From: Pleurotus ostreatus/Saccharomyces cerevisiae fusant
Taxonomy: Eukaryota > Opisthokonta
Length of the DNA: 64,000 nucleotides
Assembly (NCBI GenBank): GCA_024196135.1
Contig: JAMQCK010000014.1
Span: forward strand, 124,001 to 188,000
Reading direction: 5' to 3'
Shown: positions 10,876 through 22,800 of the stretch, piece by piece
How the letters are laid out: every line of letters starts with the position of its first letter
How positions within the stretch are numbered: position 1 is the stretch's first letter
Notes under the pieces: generated by a model
What the model was told of the DNA's origin: nothing
What the model saw: the letters and a program-made list of their open reading frames with translations, nothing else
Database searches by the model: none
Made by a program: the position numbers and the translations under genes

Positions 10876-12224
10876 GCACAGGATAATGACCTGTTGTAAA
10901 TCTGTACATTCCCTGTCGAAAGCACCTTCGTCTTCGCCTGTCTCATGCGTTGCGCCCGCCCGCATAGGACGTGGCCACCTCCACCCCCACCGCACCCCAT
11001 CCCTACCTTAAGCGCCTACCTTTTCTGGTATACATCCATCATACGCGCCTCCTTTCCAAATATTCATCATCGCTCTCGGTATTTATTAACCGGACTTTGC
11101 TTCCCGTTTCTTTATACATATTCTTGCCGCCTCTCGTCGTCCGCTGCGTACATGGGAGTTATCCTGCAGCCGCCCAGACTCATGATTATCGCACAGCACT
11201 TATCCCCCTCCCCTGCATGCCCTACAGTAGCCCTGCTATCCCATAGTACTCGCCTCATCCATCCACCCCGCCCTCCCCTCCCCTCCTGCCTTGCTTCCGC
11301 CCCTCTCGGTTTTTGGATCTCACATTCCACTGTCCTTACCTCCCACTCGTTCGCATCTCACCGTCGTCTCACTCCTTCTAGTCACGCTCGCTCGCTATCT
11401 CTCTCATCTCTCACTCTCATCCATGGACATGCACCCCGTACCCGCATGGACATATATCCATTACCTAGTACTCCCAGCATGTTACTTAGGGCATCTTGCA
11501 GTGTATGATCATAGTCTGGGGACTTTCCTTTTTCTCGCTTTGGCTTCGGGATACCGTATCAATGTGCATACGATGACTGACAGGAATTTCGTTGGCCGGG
11601 TGTGAGTGTGCGCGAAGTTTTGAGGAAAGGAAAGGATTGGCGCGAGCTAAGGCTGCCGGACAGCAGGTCTATTGTGGCGCTTGACAAATTCCCTGACGTG
11701 GGCGACAGCGTTGCCTGCTACTTGTCAACCATGCCAACAGCCGTGCTAGGCTACACAATATGTACCAGAAGGTCCGGTCTGCGCTAGCAATAGAAAATGT
11801 CGAACTGCAAGGCAGCTAGCGTTAGCCCCAAATGGGACGCGCTCCTTGTTGTCCGGATCGACTCTTTTCATTATGTGTTGTCGGGCTAGAAGCTCAGAAT
11901 TTCGGACGTGCATCATCGGACGTTGCGTCGACGTTGACAGAAGAAGCCGACGATACTTGTTTCATGTCCAGCTACCCAATTCGGAAGGCCTTGTTCTTGA
12001 AACGGCTAGGTTGATGATGCTCGACTTTCGCTGCTCCGTCCCTTCCCAACCTCCCCAGTTCCCCTACACACCCACCTGGAAAGCGGCCTCCCGCACCCCG
12101 CCAGCGCATCGATGGTTGCCGTGAGTCACACATGCAGCCCACGCATCTTGACAAACATGCTACGGCAGTAATCTGCCTGCAAAACTCCGCGAACATGGAT
12201 TGTGGCGCACCCCAGTGACGAGAG

Positions 12225-12244
12225 TCGGCCCATCGGATGGGCCG
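12225..12244. other. Perfect hairpin-forming inverted repeat
   Basis: Arms TCGGCCCA and TGGGCCGA face each other across a few bases. It could form a stable stem-loop in either strand. No gene lies next to it, and chance is possible. Confidence 0.5.
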
Positions 12245-15200
12245 AAGGGAGGGTATACGTACGATTTGTGCATGATCATGTCCGCGTCGTCAGAACAAAG
12301 GAGGGGGGTATCAGAACCCTGGACTGGACGGGCTCCCATGCACGTAAGCGCGAATGAGAACAGATGGCGAGTGTTGGCCGGGTCGCTGATGCTATCGATC
12401 AGCGAGTGGGGGGCTGCATTGACGACTTGTTGACAACGGGGGAACGGGCAGCTCGGGATAAGGCCAGGGATTGGTATTGAGTGTGCCGTAAGCTGGGTAG
12501 AGGAAGCAGTAGTTACTTCAGACCCTGGGAGCCCTTCAAGTGTGGCGCACCTCTTCTCCTCTTCTCCCTCTTCTTGATTAAAGTTCTTGGATTCTCAACC
12601 ACTAGGACCGTCGTTGCGACAGGAATGAGCGGAGGCCCGCGCTTTGAGCTTGTCGAGGAGGTCGTAATCGCGATAGAGCAGAGTACACGCGTGCGATACG
12701 ACGGACTTGCGCTGGAGTCACGCCACAGCTGGACCAGGGTAACGGGGAGATGGGGGAACCCACGCAGATCGCTTACCGAGGGAAAGGCCTATGGTGCGCC
12801 CGTAAGCTTGCCTGCGGACCGGCTTCCTGCAGCCTCCGGGAAACTAGGCTTTCCAGCTAGAAAAATCAACCAAGGGTCGACAAAGGGTCTCCGAGGTTGC
12901 AGGAGTTGTTGGCGCCTAGGTTAACTGCGCCTACGCGCGCAGCGGACTACGCCACAGTGATTGTCGATGGTGGGAGACAAGGGCTACGCGAAATAGGCTT
13001 AAGCGCCCCGTCGGGGTCCCGTTAATGGAGAAGCTCAGAAGCAGCGACGGCCAGAAAAGCGTTTCCTCTCTAGGACAATGACGGAAGCCTTCCTCGATAA
13101 TGAGAAGACGTCCGTTGACTCCGGTCTCGCCCCGACCCTGCAGCGCTCGTCATCGTACCCCGCGTGGCCCGGACGGGGTCCACCGTCTCATCGCCGTCGG
13201 CTGGGGCGGTACTTTGGCGTGCCGGCGGCAGGTGCACTGGAGCGGTCAGGGAGCGGTCACCTGATAGTTGAACCTACAGCGAAGACGAATGCCCTCGATT
13301 TTTGAGTCCAGTGTTGCCTGCGAGGACCCTCAGCGGGGGCGGGGTCTCCATCCTCCCGGTCCCGCGTTCGCGCCGTGTAGTAATGGCCACTCCACCCGTG
13401 CGGTCGTCCCGGGCTCTGAGGAACAGAACATTGGGCAATCTGGACGTGCGGGTGTACGGTTGGTGGAGGGCCTAGTCATGCAAGTCCCTGCAGCGGAGCA
13501 CGTTGATAAGGCGTCAGTGCGTCAGTTTGTGAGCGGGCGATGGCAGACGACTCACGAGGGTCGAAATACGCTAGGATAAGGTTTTTTCACCATGCGGTCC
13601 AGGCGTCCCCCGCAGGTTTATTGCACCCCAGGTAAGTAGCGCAGAGGCGCGCTGGGCAGAGTCAAGCGCCCCTCCCACGTCGCGTCTAAACAGTACCCGA
13701 GCGACGGAAGGTTGCCCGCCAGCGATCATGCGCTGGCCAAGACGCTGTCTCGCATGAAGGGATAAACGACGGACGCAGTCTCCTGACCTCCCCCGTCCGG
13801 CCTCTGAACATCGATGGGTGGATGATGTGCGGTGAGGGCGCAGGCCCCAGTCTCTTGCGCAAGTGATGAACAAAGGTGAGCAGCGCCGATAATCCGCTCG
13901 TTGCGATGACACGAGGTGCGCGGTTGTGGTGGCTGTTGGCGTGGCGATCCACCAAGCGCCAACGATCTCGCACCGCAACGACTGTCGCTGCCCCGCCCCT
14001 TTCCGCCCCCGACTCCGAAAATTGGTCCCAGATTGATTTTCCACCAAAAGCTTCCGTTGCGAGCTAACCTCCGGGAAACCCTCCGTGAGAGACCGTGCGG
14101 TCGTAAGGCGTCCGTTCCGCTCGTCCACCCCACGATTCCGAGTAAATGAGCGATAGCCCGAAGAAACTGTGTCTAGATGAGCACAGGTAGGGTGCCCGCT
14201 GACCAGCGTACGCATAAACCACCAGCATCATTGTTGAGTAGACCGGGCCACGAGAGCGGTGTCGGGAGTCCATCACCCCCGGTGAAATAAACGAGGAATT
14301 GAATTTCCTCTTCACAGAACGGATCAAAAGGCTCATTTATGCCCATTTGGGCAGAAATAAGGACATCTGACTTTCGACGCGTTTGCTTCCGAGAACCAGA
14401 AATTCGCGAGGACGGCCAGCCCTCATTCTTCTAAAGGGCTTGTGCCCGCAAGCGGCGTCCTTTTGGGCTCAGTATAATGTCAGTCACATCATAGGGACCG
14501 GCCTCGAAGAACCAGGAATATCAGGGCAATCACAAAAAGAAGGAATATAGAATTACTTCAGATCGTCGCGGGTCACGCTTATCTTGCCACGCGTCGGCGC
14601 GCCACAATATGTGGGGAACGCGGCGCGTGTCTCGCCGTACGAGTCGTACGCGTACGCCCTTCGCCTGTGAACGCGATTCCTGACGATAACGCTAGGGTTG
14701 ACTCATGGCTTGTTTTCCTCACGACTGCTATGTATACGCTCCGGGCGCCTTTCATATCGATCGTGCTACTCTATCGTCCGCGCCGAGCACCCTGCGGCGC
14801 TTGGGAGAGAGGGGGTGGTGGGATTTGGGGAGGCTGAGCACGCCTCTGCGGCGCCCGCGACTGGCTGGCGGGGGCCATCGATAGGTCAGCCGCCCCCGAG
14901 GGTGGGCTCGCGGCCCGCAGGACAGGCGCAGAAAGCGTGTAGGACGCGTGCGATCCGACTTGTGTGGCGGCGCACTGGATCAGCGCGCTGCTGCCACTGG
15001 CTGCATCCATCACCCGCATCATGTCAATCGACAACGGCGCGCGCCCCGGGATTTGCTGATGAGCGGAAGTACCCTTGTTATTGCACACGTACTCGTAAAA
15101 GAACCGAATAACAGTGATGTGCTGGGGATGGCCTTTGAGGACCTCCGGATGGGCAGACGCGGCCGAGCGCGCGCCTACGTGCTGGCAGAAAATGCCTGCT

Positions 15201-17748
15201 GGCGCTCACTAAATTCGGGCGACGCCACAAAGCGAGGCGCGCAGTGCAGGAACGCTGTACGTACCCTCGCAAAGGTGGCGTATACATCAAACGTAGGCGC
15301 TGCCGCTCCCGAGATCGACCTGTCAAGGAACAGAGCTTGTCTGACGCCCCACGAAGCTGACGCTGCCTAAAGCCCGAGGCCGCAAAGTCTCGCGGGAAGC
15401 CCGGCTATACACGTCGAAGCGCTGGAAGAGAAGCGCGCTGAGGGCGTCCGCCAGGGCGAGAGGGCGCGCGGCGGGGGCGGAAGCGTCGGGTGCGTCATGG
15501 GGACATGCAATGGCTGTCTCATGTGGGGGAGTGTATGGGGCGCCTCTGTGTGTGTGCGCGGGACGAGAGGTAAGCTTGTCGTGACGCAGGGAGGCGGCGG
15601 CGTCGCGAACGGTCGTGCGAGGCAGTTGTGGTCCGGGGGCGAAAAAGCGGGTCGCCGAAGACGGGGCAGATGGTTGAGCAGGACACATAGCCGCCAAACA
15701 GCGAATGTCGACGGTGGCATGCCCGTAGGATCACCACTGAAAGGTGAAGGGTCTTTGGAGCCGTCCGTGTACAATTCAAGAGTGGAGACGCAGGAAGATA
15801 GGCGTCACTTGTGCGCTCCACGTACCTTGCTCACCAAGCCTTCGACTTCGAGAACCCCGCAGCCTATGTAGTCTGTCAGAAAAAAATGTGAACGCATGAG
15901 GAGACTTTGAGGTACGACTTCACCTATATTTCTCGGCCCCGAAATACGCCAGAGCGAAGCGAGACCAGCAGTTGGAGTGAAACGAGCCGTCCAGTTGAAA
16001 CGTACGTTCTCAGAAAAGGAAACTGTCGACGGCTGGGTGGGGGAGTATCGTATCATTACGCTCCGAGGCTACAGAGCGTTGGCAGAGCGGCTACATGTTG
16101 GGGTACCGCACAAGAAAATTCCGCTACAACTGGCAGGATCGGGGCGCGTGTTGGACTATTGCCGAGACACGATCTGCGGCTCGCACCTTTCCTACCTTGG
16201 GTACTAGGCAAGATTGTCTTCTTGTCTTCGTCGAGGAGGAAGCGGGTAACCGGTCGCCTTCACAACCTATCCGTAGAATTTTTTTTGACGGCGTGCCGTC
16301 CCGGGGTGAGGGCCACAAAATCCGGATAAATTTATTGTGGCCAGGGAAAAAGGAAAAAGTATGGCCCTTGAACGAGGTAAACATGGGGGATCTACTCACG
16401 TACATAACGCGCGGGCGGGGATGACGTGCAGGGAGATTATGTTGCCACCGGACGCAGAGCAGAGCGGACGGATAAGTGAGCGGGACGCATGTGACGGCGA
16501 GACTGGGGCTGGCCGCCGAGGCCCGCTGGAGGGCCGCCAGACGACGCAGCATCGATCCGGGGAAAGGGGCGGCTGCAGGATCACGCGGGCTCTCACAGCG
16601 CTGCATCCTCGGTAGTCCCGAGTTAGCCACGCCCCAGGACGCAGAGGGCTCGAGTGGGACATGCACGGGCCCGGAATGCGGAGACGAGAAAACGCAATCA
16701 GACGAACAGCGCAGATCACGCTGTCTGATGACCAGCGGCGGTGTAGAGGCAGTACCCTGGGCTCAGGCGGATTGAGGGTGCTGGGCCGCAATGATGCTGA
16801 GCTGGAGAGCTTGTGCAGGCAGTTAGCATCACAGGAACGCATGGACTGGCTGATATGGAGGGTGGCACTGGAAGTGCGCGCGGGGAGACGAGTGACGCGA
16901 GAGGCAGGTCCCGCTGGAATTAGGTGACTCACCGAAAGCGGTAGGAGGGAGTCGTCATTTTTTCTATTGTCGGGAGCGGCGATTCCGAGAGAAATTGAGT
17001 ATTTTGCTGGCGGGTGACCGACGGTGTCGCGCTACAAGAGCAGGTGAATCCCCGGTTCATGGACGAGGCGGTAGCAGCTGGCAACGTCGAGCCGTGGCAT
17101 ACGGACGAGCAGAAGGACGCGAGTAGAGCAGAGTGTGCGTGCCGCAACCGCCGGGATCGAGGACGAGAGGCGGCCCGCACGTTGGCGACACAGTTGTCAG
17201 TTGGAAGATTCGGAGGGAGTACGCGAACGATAAGCGTGGTTCCGGGATATACGCGCTCTGCATTGCAGGGTGTCCGGCGTGGGTGCGTGCGAACGGCTGC
17301 GAGAATGAATAGAGGGAGGGTACGAGAGTGCGTTAGGGTGGGCGAAAGCAGCTAGCGGCTGGCTGATGTGACGTGGGAGGGCTAGCGCGCTAGGCTGCCC
17401 GAGAGTTACTACGTGCAAAACGTGTCACGGGGAGCGCGCCGTGCAGCAGAGCCCGGCCAGAGCTCTCGAGCTGGATGCGGGCTCTGAGCTGGGTGCGGGG
17501 CTGGGTGCGGACGCGTGCTCGCGGGGGCACATGGGCGAAGGAGTGCCCTGGGGTCCTTGCTTGGCTATATTTAGGTGTATCTGGCCGAGGCGCCGTGGGC
17601 CGACGGAGGATCTGTAGATGAGGGCTATCCCCATTGGTTAAATCCGTTAGCATACTGGCGATTTCAGTTTCTGCCGCCGAGCGTGCCATCAATCCTGCCA
17701 TTTGGGTTCAGTCCTCGGGCCCTCTTATAGACTCCCTTTGCGCACGCC

Positions 17749-19841
17749 ATGGGTGATCTCTACCCGCCCTCCTCTGCGCCCCCCATGTCCGCAACCTCAG
17801 AAGAAAACAACGACCGCCCGAAGGATCTCAAGGAGGGCGCGAAGCCCCAGGCGACCTTCCTCACCAAGCTCTATGCGTGCGTCCCCGCCGCCGCCGTCGT
17901 CCTCGTCCCCCACTGACGCGTCCCAGCCTCCTCGAGCGGCCAGAGAATCACCACATGATTCGCTGGGACGACGCTGGCGAGCACATCATCGTCGAGCGTC
18001 CGGAGCAGCTGGCCCTGCACGTCCTTCCCTCCATTTACCGTCAGTCGCGCTTCGCGAGCTTCTCTCGGCAACTCAACGTGCGTTCCCGCTCCGCGCTTCT
18101 CGTCTTCTTCACTTTGTCTGACTGGCGCTGCAGATCTATGGCTTCATGCGCAAAGTCAATCTGCGCAACGTCGACCCCGCCATCGACGACCCCGACGCCT
18201 CCACATGGTCCCACCCCACCCTCAATCGCCACTCCCCGCCCGAGGTGGTGGCCAACTTCAAGAGACGCGTCCCTCCCCGTCTCCCCAAGCCGCGAAAGCG
18301 CGACCAGCAGGAGCTGCACAGTATCCCCCCGCCGCGCTCCGCGATTGGCATGGGCCCCGCACCACCCGCGCTTTCCATGCTGCCTCAAAAGCCGTTGCAC
18401 GGCAGGCCCCGTGGCTTCTCCTCCCCCGGCTCCTTCCACCCCAATCCGAACGGTTCATGGGATTCCCCGTACCGCGGAAACCATCTCCCACCGCTCACGG
18501 TGCCCCAATCATCGTACATTCAGCCGGCGGACCACTCGCCCATCTACCCGTCGTCTCAGTACTACGATAGCCCATCTGCGGCGCCATGGAGTCAGTCGTA
18601 CAACTCAACCTCATCATCTCTATCATCTCTCCTGAACCCCTCTTACCCGGCGTCGCGTCCCAATCCGACCATTAACACCTCTTATTTCCCTATGGATCAA
18701 CACACGTCGGCGCCTGCGAGCATGTCGACTGATTCTCGGCCTCCCACTGGATACGGCATGTCATCGTCCTCCCTGACAAGTATCTCGAGTATCTCCGGAT
18801 ACAGCTCTAGGCCGGGCTCCTCGCAGCGCCGTCTGTCGCCAGAAAGTCCCTCGCACTCGAGGGAACGTCGACAGCGGAGCCACAGCCACGCCATGCACCC
18901 GTATCCCACGCCCTACACGGACGTCCAGCGACCGTCGACAGGCTCGTACGACCGCGCTTCGAACAGCCCGATGTACGATACGCAGCGTCCGTCGACCAGC
19001 CCTGCGCCGATGGACCAGTACGAGGACTCAAGGCGCGGCATGATCCAGCTCCCGTCTCTGCCTGCTGCCACGCGCGGCGCCATGATGGACCTCCCGCCGC
19101 CGGTGCGTTCGATGGAGTCGCGGTCGCAATTACAGCCGCCGCGCATATCCTCGACAGGCCGTCTCGACAGCTTCTCGCGCATTGAGCCCTTGTCGTCGAT
19201 GTCTCGTATGGACGGTCTGCACGTGCCTGCGCGCGGCGACTACTCCTATGGGAGCGCGGGCGACAACTTCGCGTTCAACGCGCCAAGCGGCGGTCAGGAC
19301 ATGGGCCAGCCGGATTTTGCCTATAACCCACTGGACAACACACCGCCCACGTCCAGTGCGGGGTTTAACCAGGGCGCCCAGACGGTGGGGAGTGGGAGCG
19401 CGTACACGCCGTCGCACAGCACGCCGAACTCGAGCGGGCCGTACACCCCCAACGGCTACGACAGCTCGACGACGTACCCGGCGAACGGCGGATACCCGAC
19501 GCACCCGCCATCAAGCGCCGCGAGCTACGATCCGCCGCACTCCAGCCACGGCTACGAGTCGCACGGGACGTACGCGGACGGCTACCACCCTCCGGGCTCG
19601 AGCGGCGGCTACACGCCGAATCCGGGGACGTATCAGAACGGGGCGAACGCGCCGTACGACCCGCCGCACTCGAGCGGCGGCTTCGACTCGAACACGTCAG
19701 GATTTGCGTCGCGGCCGGGAACCGCTGAGACGGGTGTCAATGGACGACGTACGTGCCGGACGCCGGATATCGCGACTTGTGAAGCTCATCTTCGATCCAG
19801 TCTCTCCAGAGTTCGGGTTTAGCGTGCCCACCATCAGCTGA
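17749..19841 (+). CDS. HSF-type transcription factor with long low-complexity tail
   Basis: Contains a heat-shock-factor-type winged-helix DNA-binding domain (about residues 36-145): FLTKLYALLERPEN, MIRWDDAGEHIIVERPEQL, VLPSIYRQSRFASFSRQLN, IYGFMRKVNLRNVDP, then TWSHPTLNRHSPPEVVANF and a basic run KRRVPPRLPKPRKR. Introns interrupt it after LYA (phase 2) and after RQLN. The recognition segment reads YRQSRFASFSRQLN rather than the YFKHxNFSSFVRQLN of canonical Hsf1, so this is a divergent HSF-fold regulator, not clearly Hsf1. The remaining 500 residues are Ser/Pro/Tyr/Gly/Asn-rich with repeated YDPPHSS and GGYTPN blocks. The 3' end is ambiguous: unspliced, translation stops at 19822; removing a 52-nt GTACGT...CCAG intron gives LSPEFGFSVPTIS ending at 19841. 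I prefer the latter weakly. Length about 640-650 residues. Confidence 0.85.
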
Positions 19842-22800
19842 GCGGCTGTTCTCGTCACCGGCTGCAAATCCCGGATCGTCCTCGCCCCCGTCTTGTTCGT
19901 CGTCATGTTTTGCTGCTTGCTCTACCGCCTGGACTGTGGACTGCTCGGCCGCCTTAGCTACGTGCGGGTTGGTCGTCGTTCTTTTTTGTTTCGTGATTAT
20001 GCGCATCAGTAGTCGCCGCTTTTCTATCGATACCACCGGTTACCTGGGATTTCAGTTGGACCGTTCCTAATCTCGTTTGTTTATCTTGCACGTATATACA
20101 ATTCATTGCCATCCCCCTTCATCTTCCTCGCATTTTCTTTGTTCGTGACTTATTTCACGCTCGTGCTCATCGCCCAAAGGCTTCTCAATCTGTATACTGA
20201 TAATACCCTTGATTTCAATGCATCGCCGCTTATAGACTCGCAATGTCTTGCTTGTTCTGACAGAGAACGGAGGATGATGAGGCCCGATGGGAAACCGCAA
20301 CTAAGTTCTCTGTCACGCGTTATGCTGAAGTTCAACATGAGATCGTGAGAAAATGGTCACGCCGATGCCTCAAACCAAGAGCCGAGCGCGTTGGGCTCTT
20401 TAGCAACGCACGTTTCGACCTTGTCCTCCGAAAGCGTCAAGCAGGCTCGGGATTCGCGCAAGATGTAGACTCCTAGAAGGCCACAAACGTCGCCGGAGCG
20501 AGACTAGCTCTGTATCAAGGGACTTCACTAGTCGAGGCTTCAACGTGATCCCATGATGTCCGATTTTTTTCTGCATAGATTGCAGGGCGTTCATCGCCCC
20601 GAGCTCAGTTATCATGATTCTGATAACGCGCTTATTGGGCGTCCGCATGTCCGCCATGAGGGTAAACCTCGTAAGTCCATCCTTTGAGATCATTATAAGC
20701 ATACGTTGACCAGTCATGGGCCAGCCCGCAGGGGAATAACACAGCAGGGTGCTTGCTTTAAGCGACAGCGGTCAAGTGCGCGCGCAACGTGGGCTATGGC
20801 GTACACTGTCCTCGAGGGCTCGTGACGGTTGTACGTTTGCATACAATGAGGCGCGTCCGATTTTTGTGCGCTCGCGACATTTATCCATGAATTACCACCG
20901 CTGTCATGTTCAGACCTAGGCGTCCTTCCAGCCGCGGTAGCGGCGCCATCTAGCCGTCCTCCCCTCCAGCGGGCTCGATCAGATGTACGGGCTGCATCCC
21001 ATCGTGAGTCCGTCAGCCTCTGCGTGCATTATCCGCGCGCTTTTCCCACTTTGGCTGATGCAGAGGGACAGCGGGACACAGCTGCTAACGGCTATACCCA
21101 CTCTACGCCGTTGGTTTCCTGGACTCACGCCGTCCATCGATGCCCCTCGCGCGCCTGTCTCGCGTCCTGTGGGAGCGTGACCCCGCCGCACATGTTATGC
21201 GCGCGGCGCGCCATAGGGTGTGGCCCGGGGTAGGTCCCCCGGAGGACGCCGAGTTGCGCTCTTCAATGTTCTACCGTGATCGACACGTCAATATAGGCCT
21301 TGTCTTCCGGGCTCTCACCCTCGATTTCTGCTGGCGAGAGGACGCGTATTGGCTCGCGGACTCTTGTGAACAATGCCGGCATTGACTCGGACCGCCTTAC
21401 TCAACGAGTAGGTAAATATGACCAGTCAAGCGGACTCGATAAGCCCCCAAATGAGTCCCTGTCCCTCCCCCTCGCTTCGTTGTGTCCGCATGTTGTTCAA
21501 CATCCCCAGCCAGGTCCTCAACAATGGCGCATCCCGATGGGTTTGTGGCGCGCGGCAGAACGCCCCCACGTGTTAAAGATGGCGGGAGATGCGCAGCGGC
21601 TGTGCTCCTTCGTCGTGGCCTTCGACGTCTCCGATAATTGCAAGCTCTCCGACCCTCCAGGAACGCTAAAATATATGAAGTTTCCGCGAGAGCTACCAGC
21701 CTTTCATGGTCTCTTGTTTTGTGCTAAGCGCTGCCTCATGTGGTCCGCGTGCTCGACGTGCGTAAGCGCACCCTTTTCCGTGTTTATCCTCCGGAGTCTA
21801 TAGACGAGTACGGATACTGCCTGGGTGCGTGGACTGTTCTATTGATCGTGCTGTGATTAGGAAGGGTGACGGACATGATCTACAGCGTCTGACTTGCAAA
21901 GGATCTCGCCTCAGTACTGCCTTCTCGTGTTCTTTCGCACAAACTTGGGTAACGAGAGCTCGTCAAAGGTCTTGTCGGCCCGCAGGGAAGATTTCATTGT
22001 TTAGCGTGAGTCATCCTACCAGGGACTCACGACACCGCTCTTGAGTGTGAAGATCGGATGGTCCGGATATCGGCGAGAGCATCATGAGAACAGGACCACG
22101 CTACTAACGCAGCGCTCTCCCGTCCGTGATACTATGAAGTACGTACGCCGCTTCGATTTCACTCTTCCGAAAGATCAACATTGGGTGCTGATATGGCGCC
22201 AAGGCTTCTCATTCTGTCCGGAGGCGCGCTGCTGCACGGAAGTAGTCGACGGCCTGGCATGTTGTCCGTCCGTCTGGGATAGCGCGCCTGCTAAAGGGGC
22301 ACTCCGGGGCCGGCAGTACGATCCATTCAGTCATTGCCTCAGTCCGGATGGTCAGTGCTCCGTACTATGTCTTGTGGTGCTGGTATTCATGTCCTACAGG
22401 CCGAGGCCAACTTTATCAGGCCAGTATGCTCGCGGCGACACGGCCTATGTTGGCCCTACGCTCCCGTCCGCCAGCTGGGTGGCGCCTAGCTAGCTTAGTC
22501 GATATGCTGTTAATTCGGCTCGGCGGAAGTTCGTGCCCTCCAGTAGGGAAAAGCGCTCCGTCCCGCTCGGGCGGTGTGACGTGAAGTACTCACCTCATCG
22601 CGCCCCGAATTGATAGGTATGCTCGAGGGCACCGCTTCGGCGCCTTCTCGTCTGGCCACTTCGCAGCTGGACAGTTCGCGAACTGCATGAGATGATGCCT
22701 TCGATCACAAGCGGTGCGAGGCTCGATTTTTCCTAGCTGGAACTGACTCGTCAGGCCTCAGGCTCCAGAGCGTCGGACTCTTTGTCCCACTACTCACTGC

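Larger units (their letters stand above)
10585..17748. other. 7.2-kb island without a supportable gene (island A)
   Basis: About 10.6-11.5 kb is probably the 3' flank of the VTT gene: it has 21-bp and roughly 27-bp tandem repeats and then a strongly C/T-biased tract (about 10970-11460). From 11.6 to 17.7 kb open frames exist on both strands (longest about 214 codons at 13571-14215, minus), but none has a recognisable domain, fungal coding bias or convincing exon chain, and they overlap freely. I see no reverse transcriptase, integrase or transposase motif and no clear terminal repeats. It may be decayed mobile-element DNA or non-coding sequence; nothing decides this. The last few hundred bases form the HSF-type gene promoter. 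Confidence 0.6.

Noticed and set aside
11423..11605. 60-residue hydrophobic frame after a C/T-rich tract (MDMHPVPAWTYIHYLVLPAC...)
   Set aside because: The tract looks promoter-like, but the frame is short, lacks homology, and the region also fits a long 3' flank.
13571..14215. 214-codon minus frame in island A
   Set aside because: No recognisable domain, odd composition, overlaps several other frames; cannot be supported as a gene.
14635..14656. Palindrome-rich CGTACG cluster
   Set aside because: Short self-complementary words in GC-rich DNA; no paired element or gene context.
22041..22493. 150-codon plus frame in island B
   Set aside because: No domain or coding bias, no plausible flanking exons.
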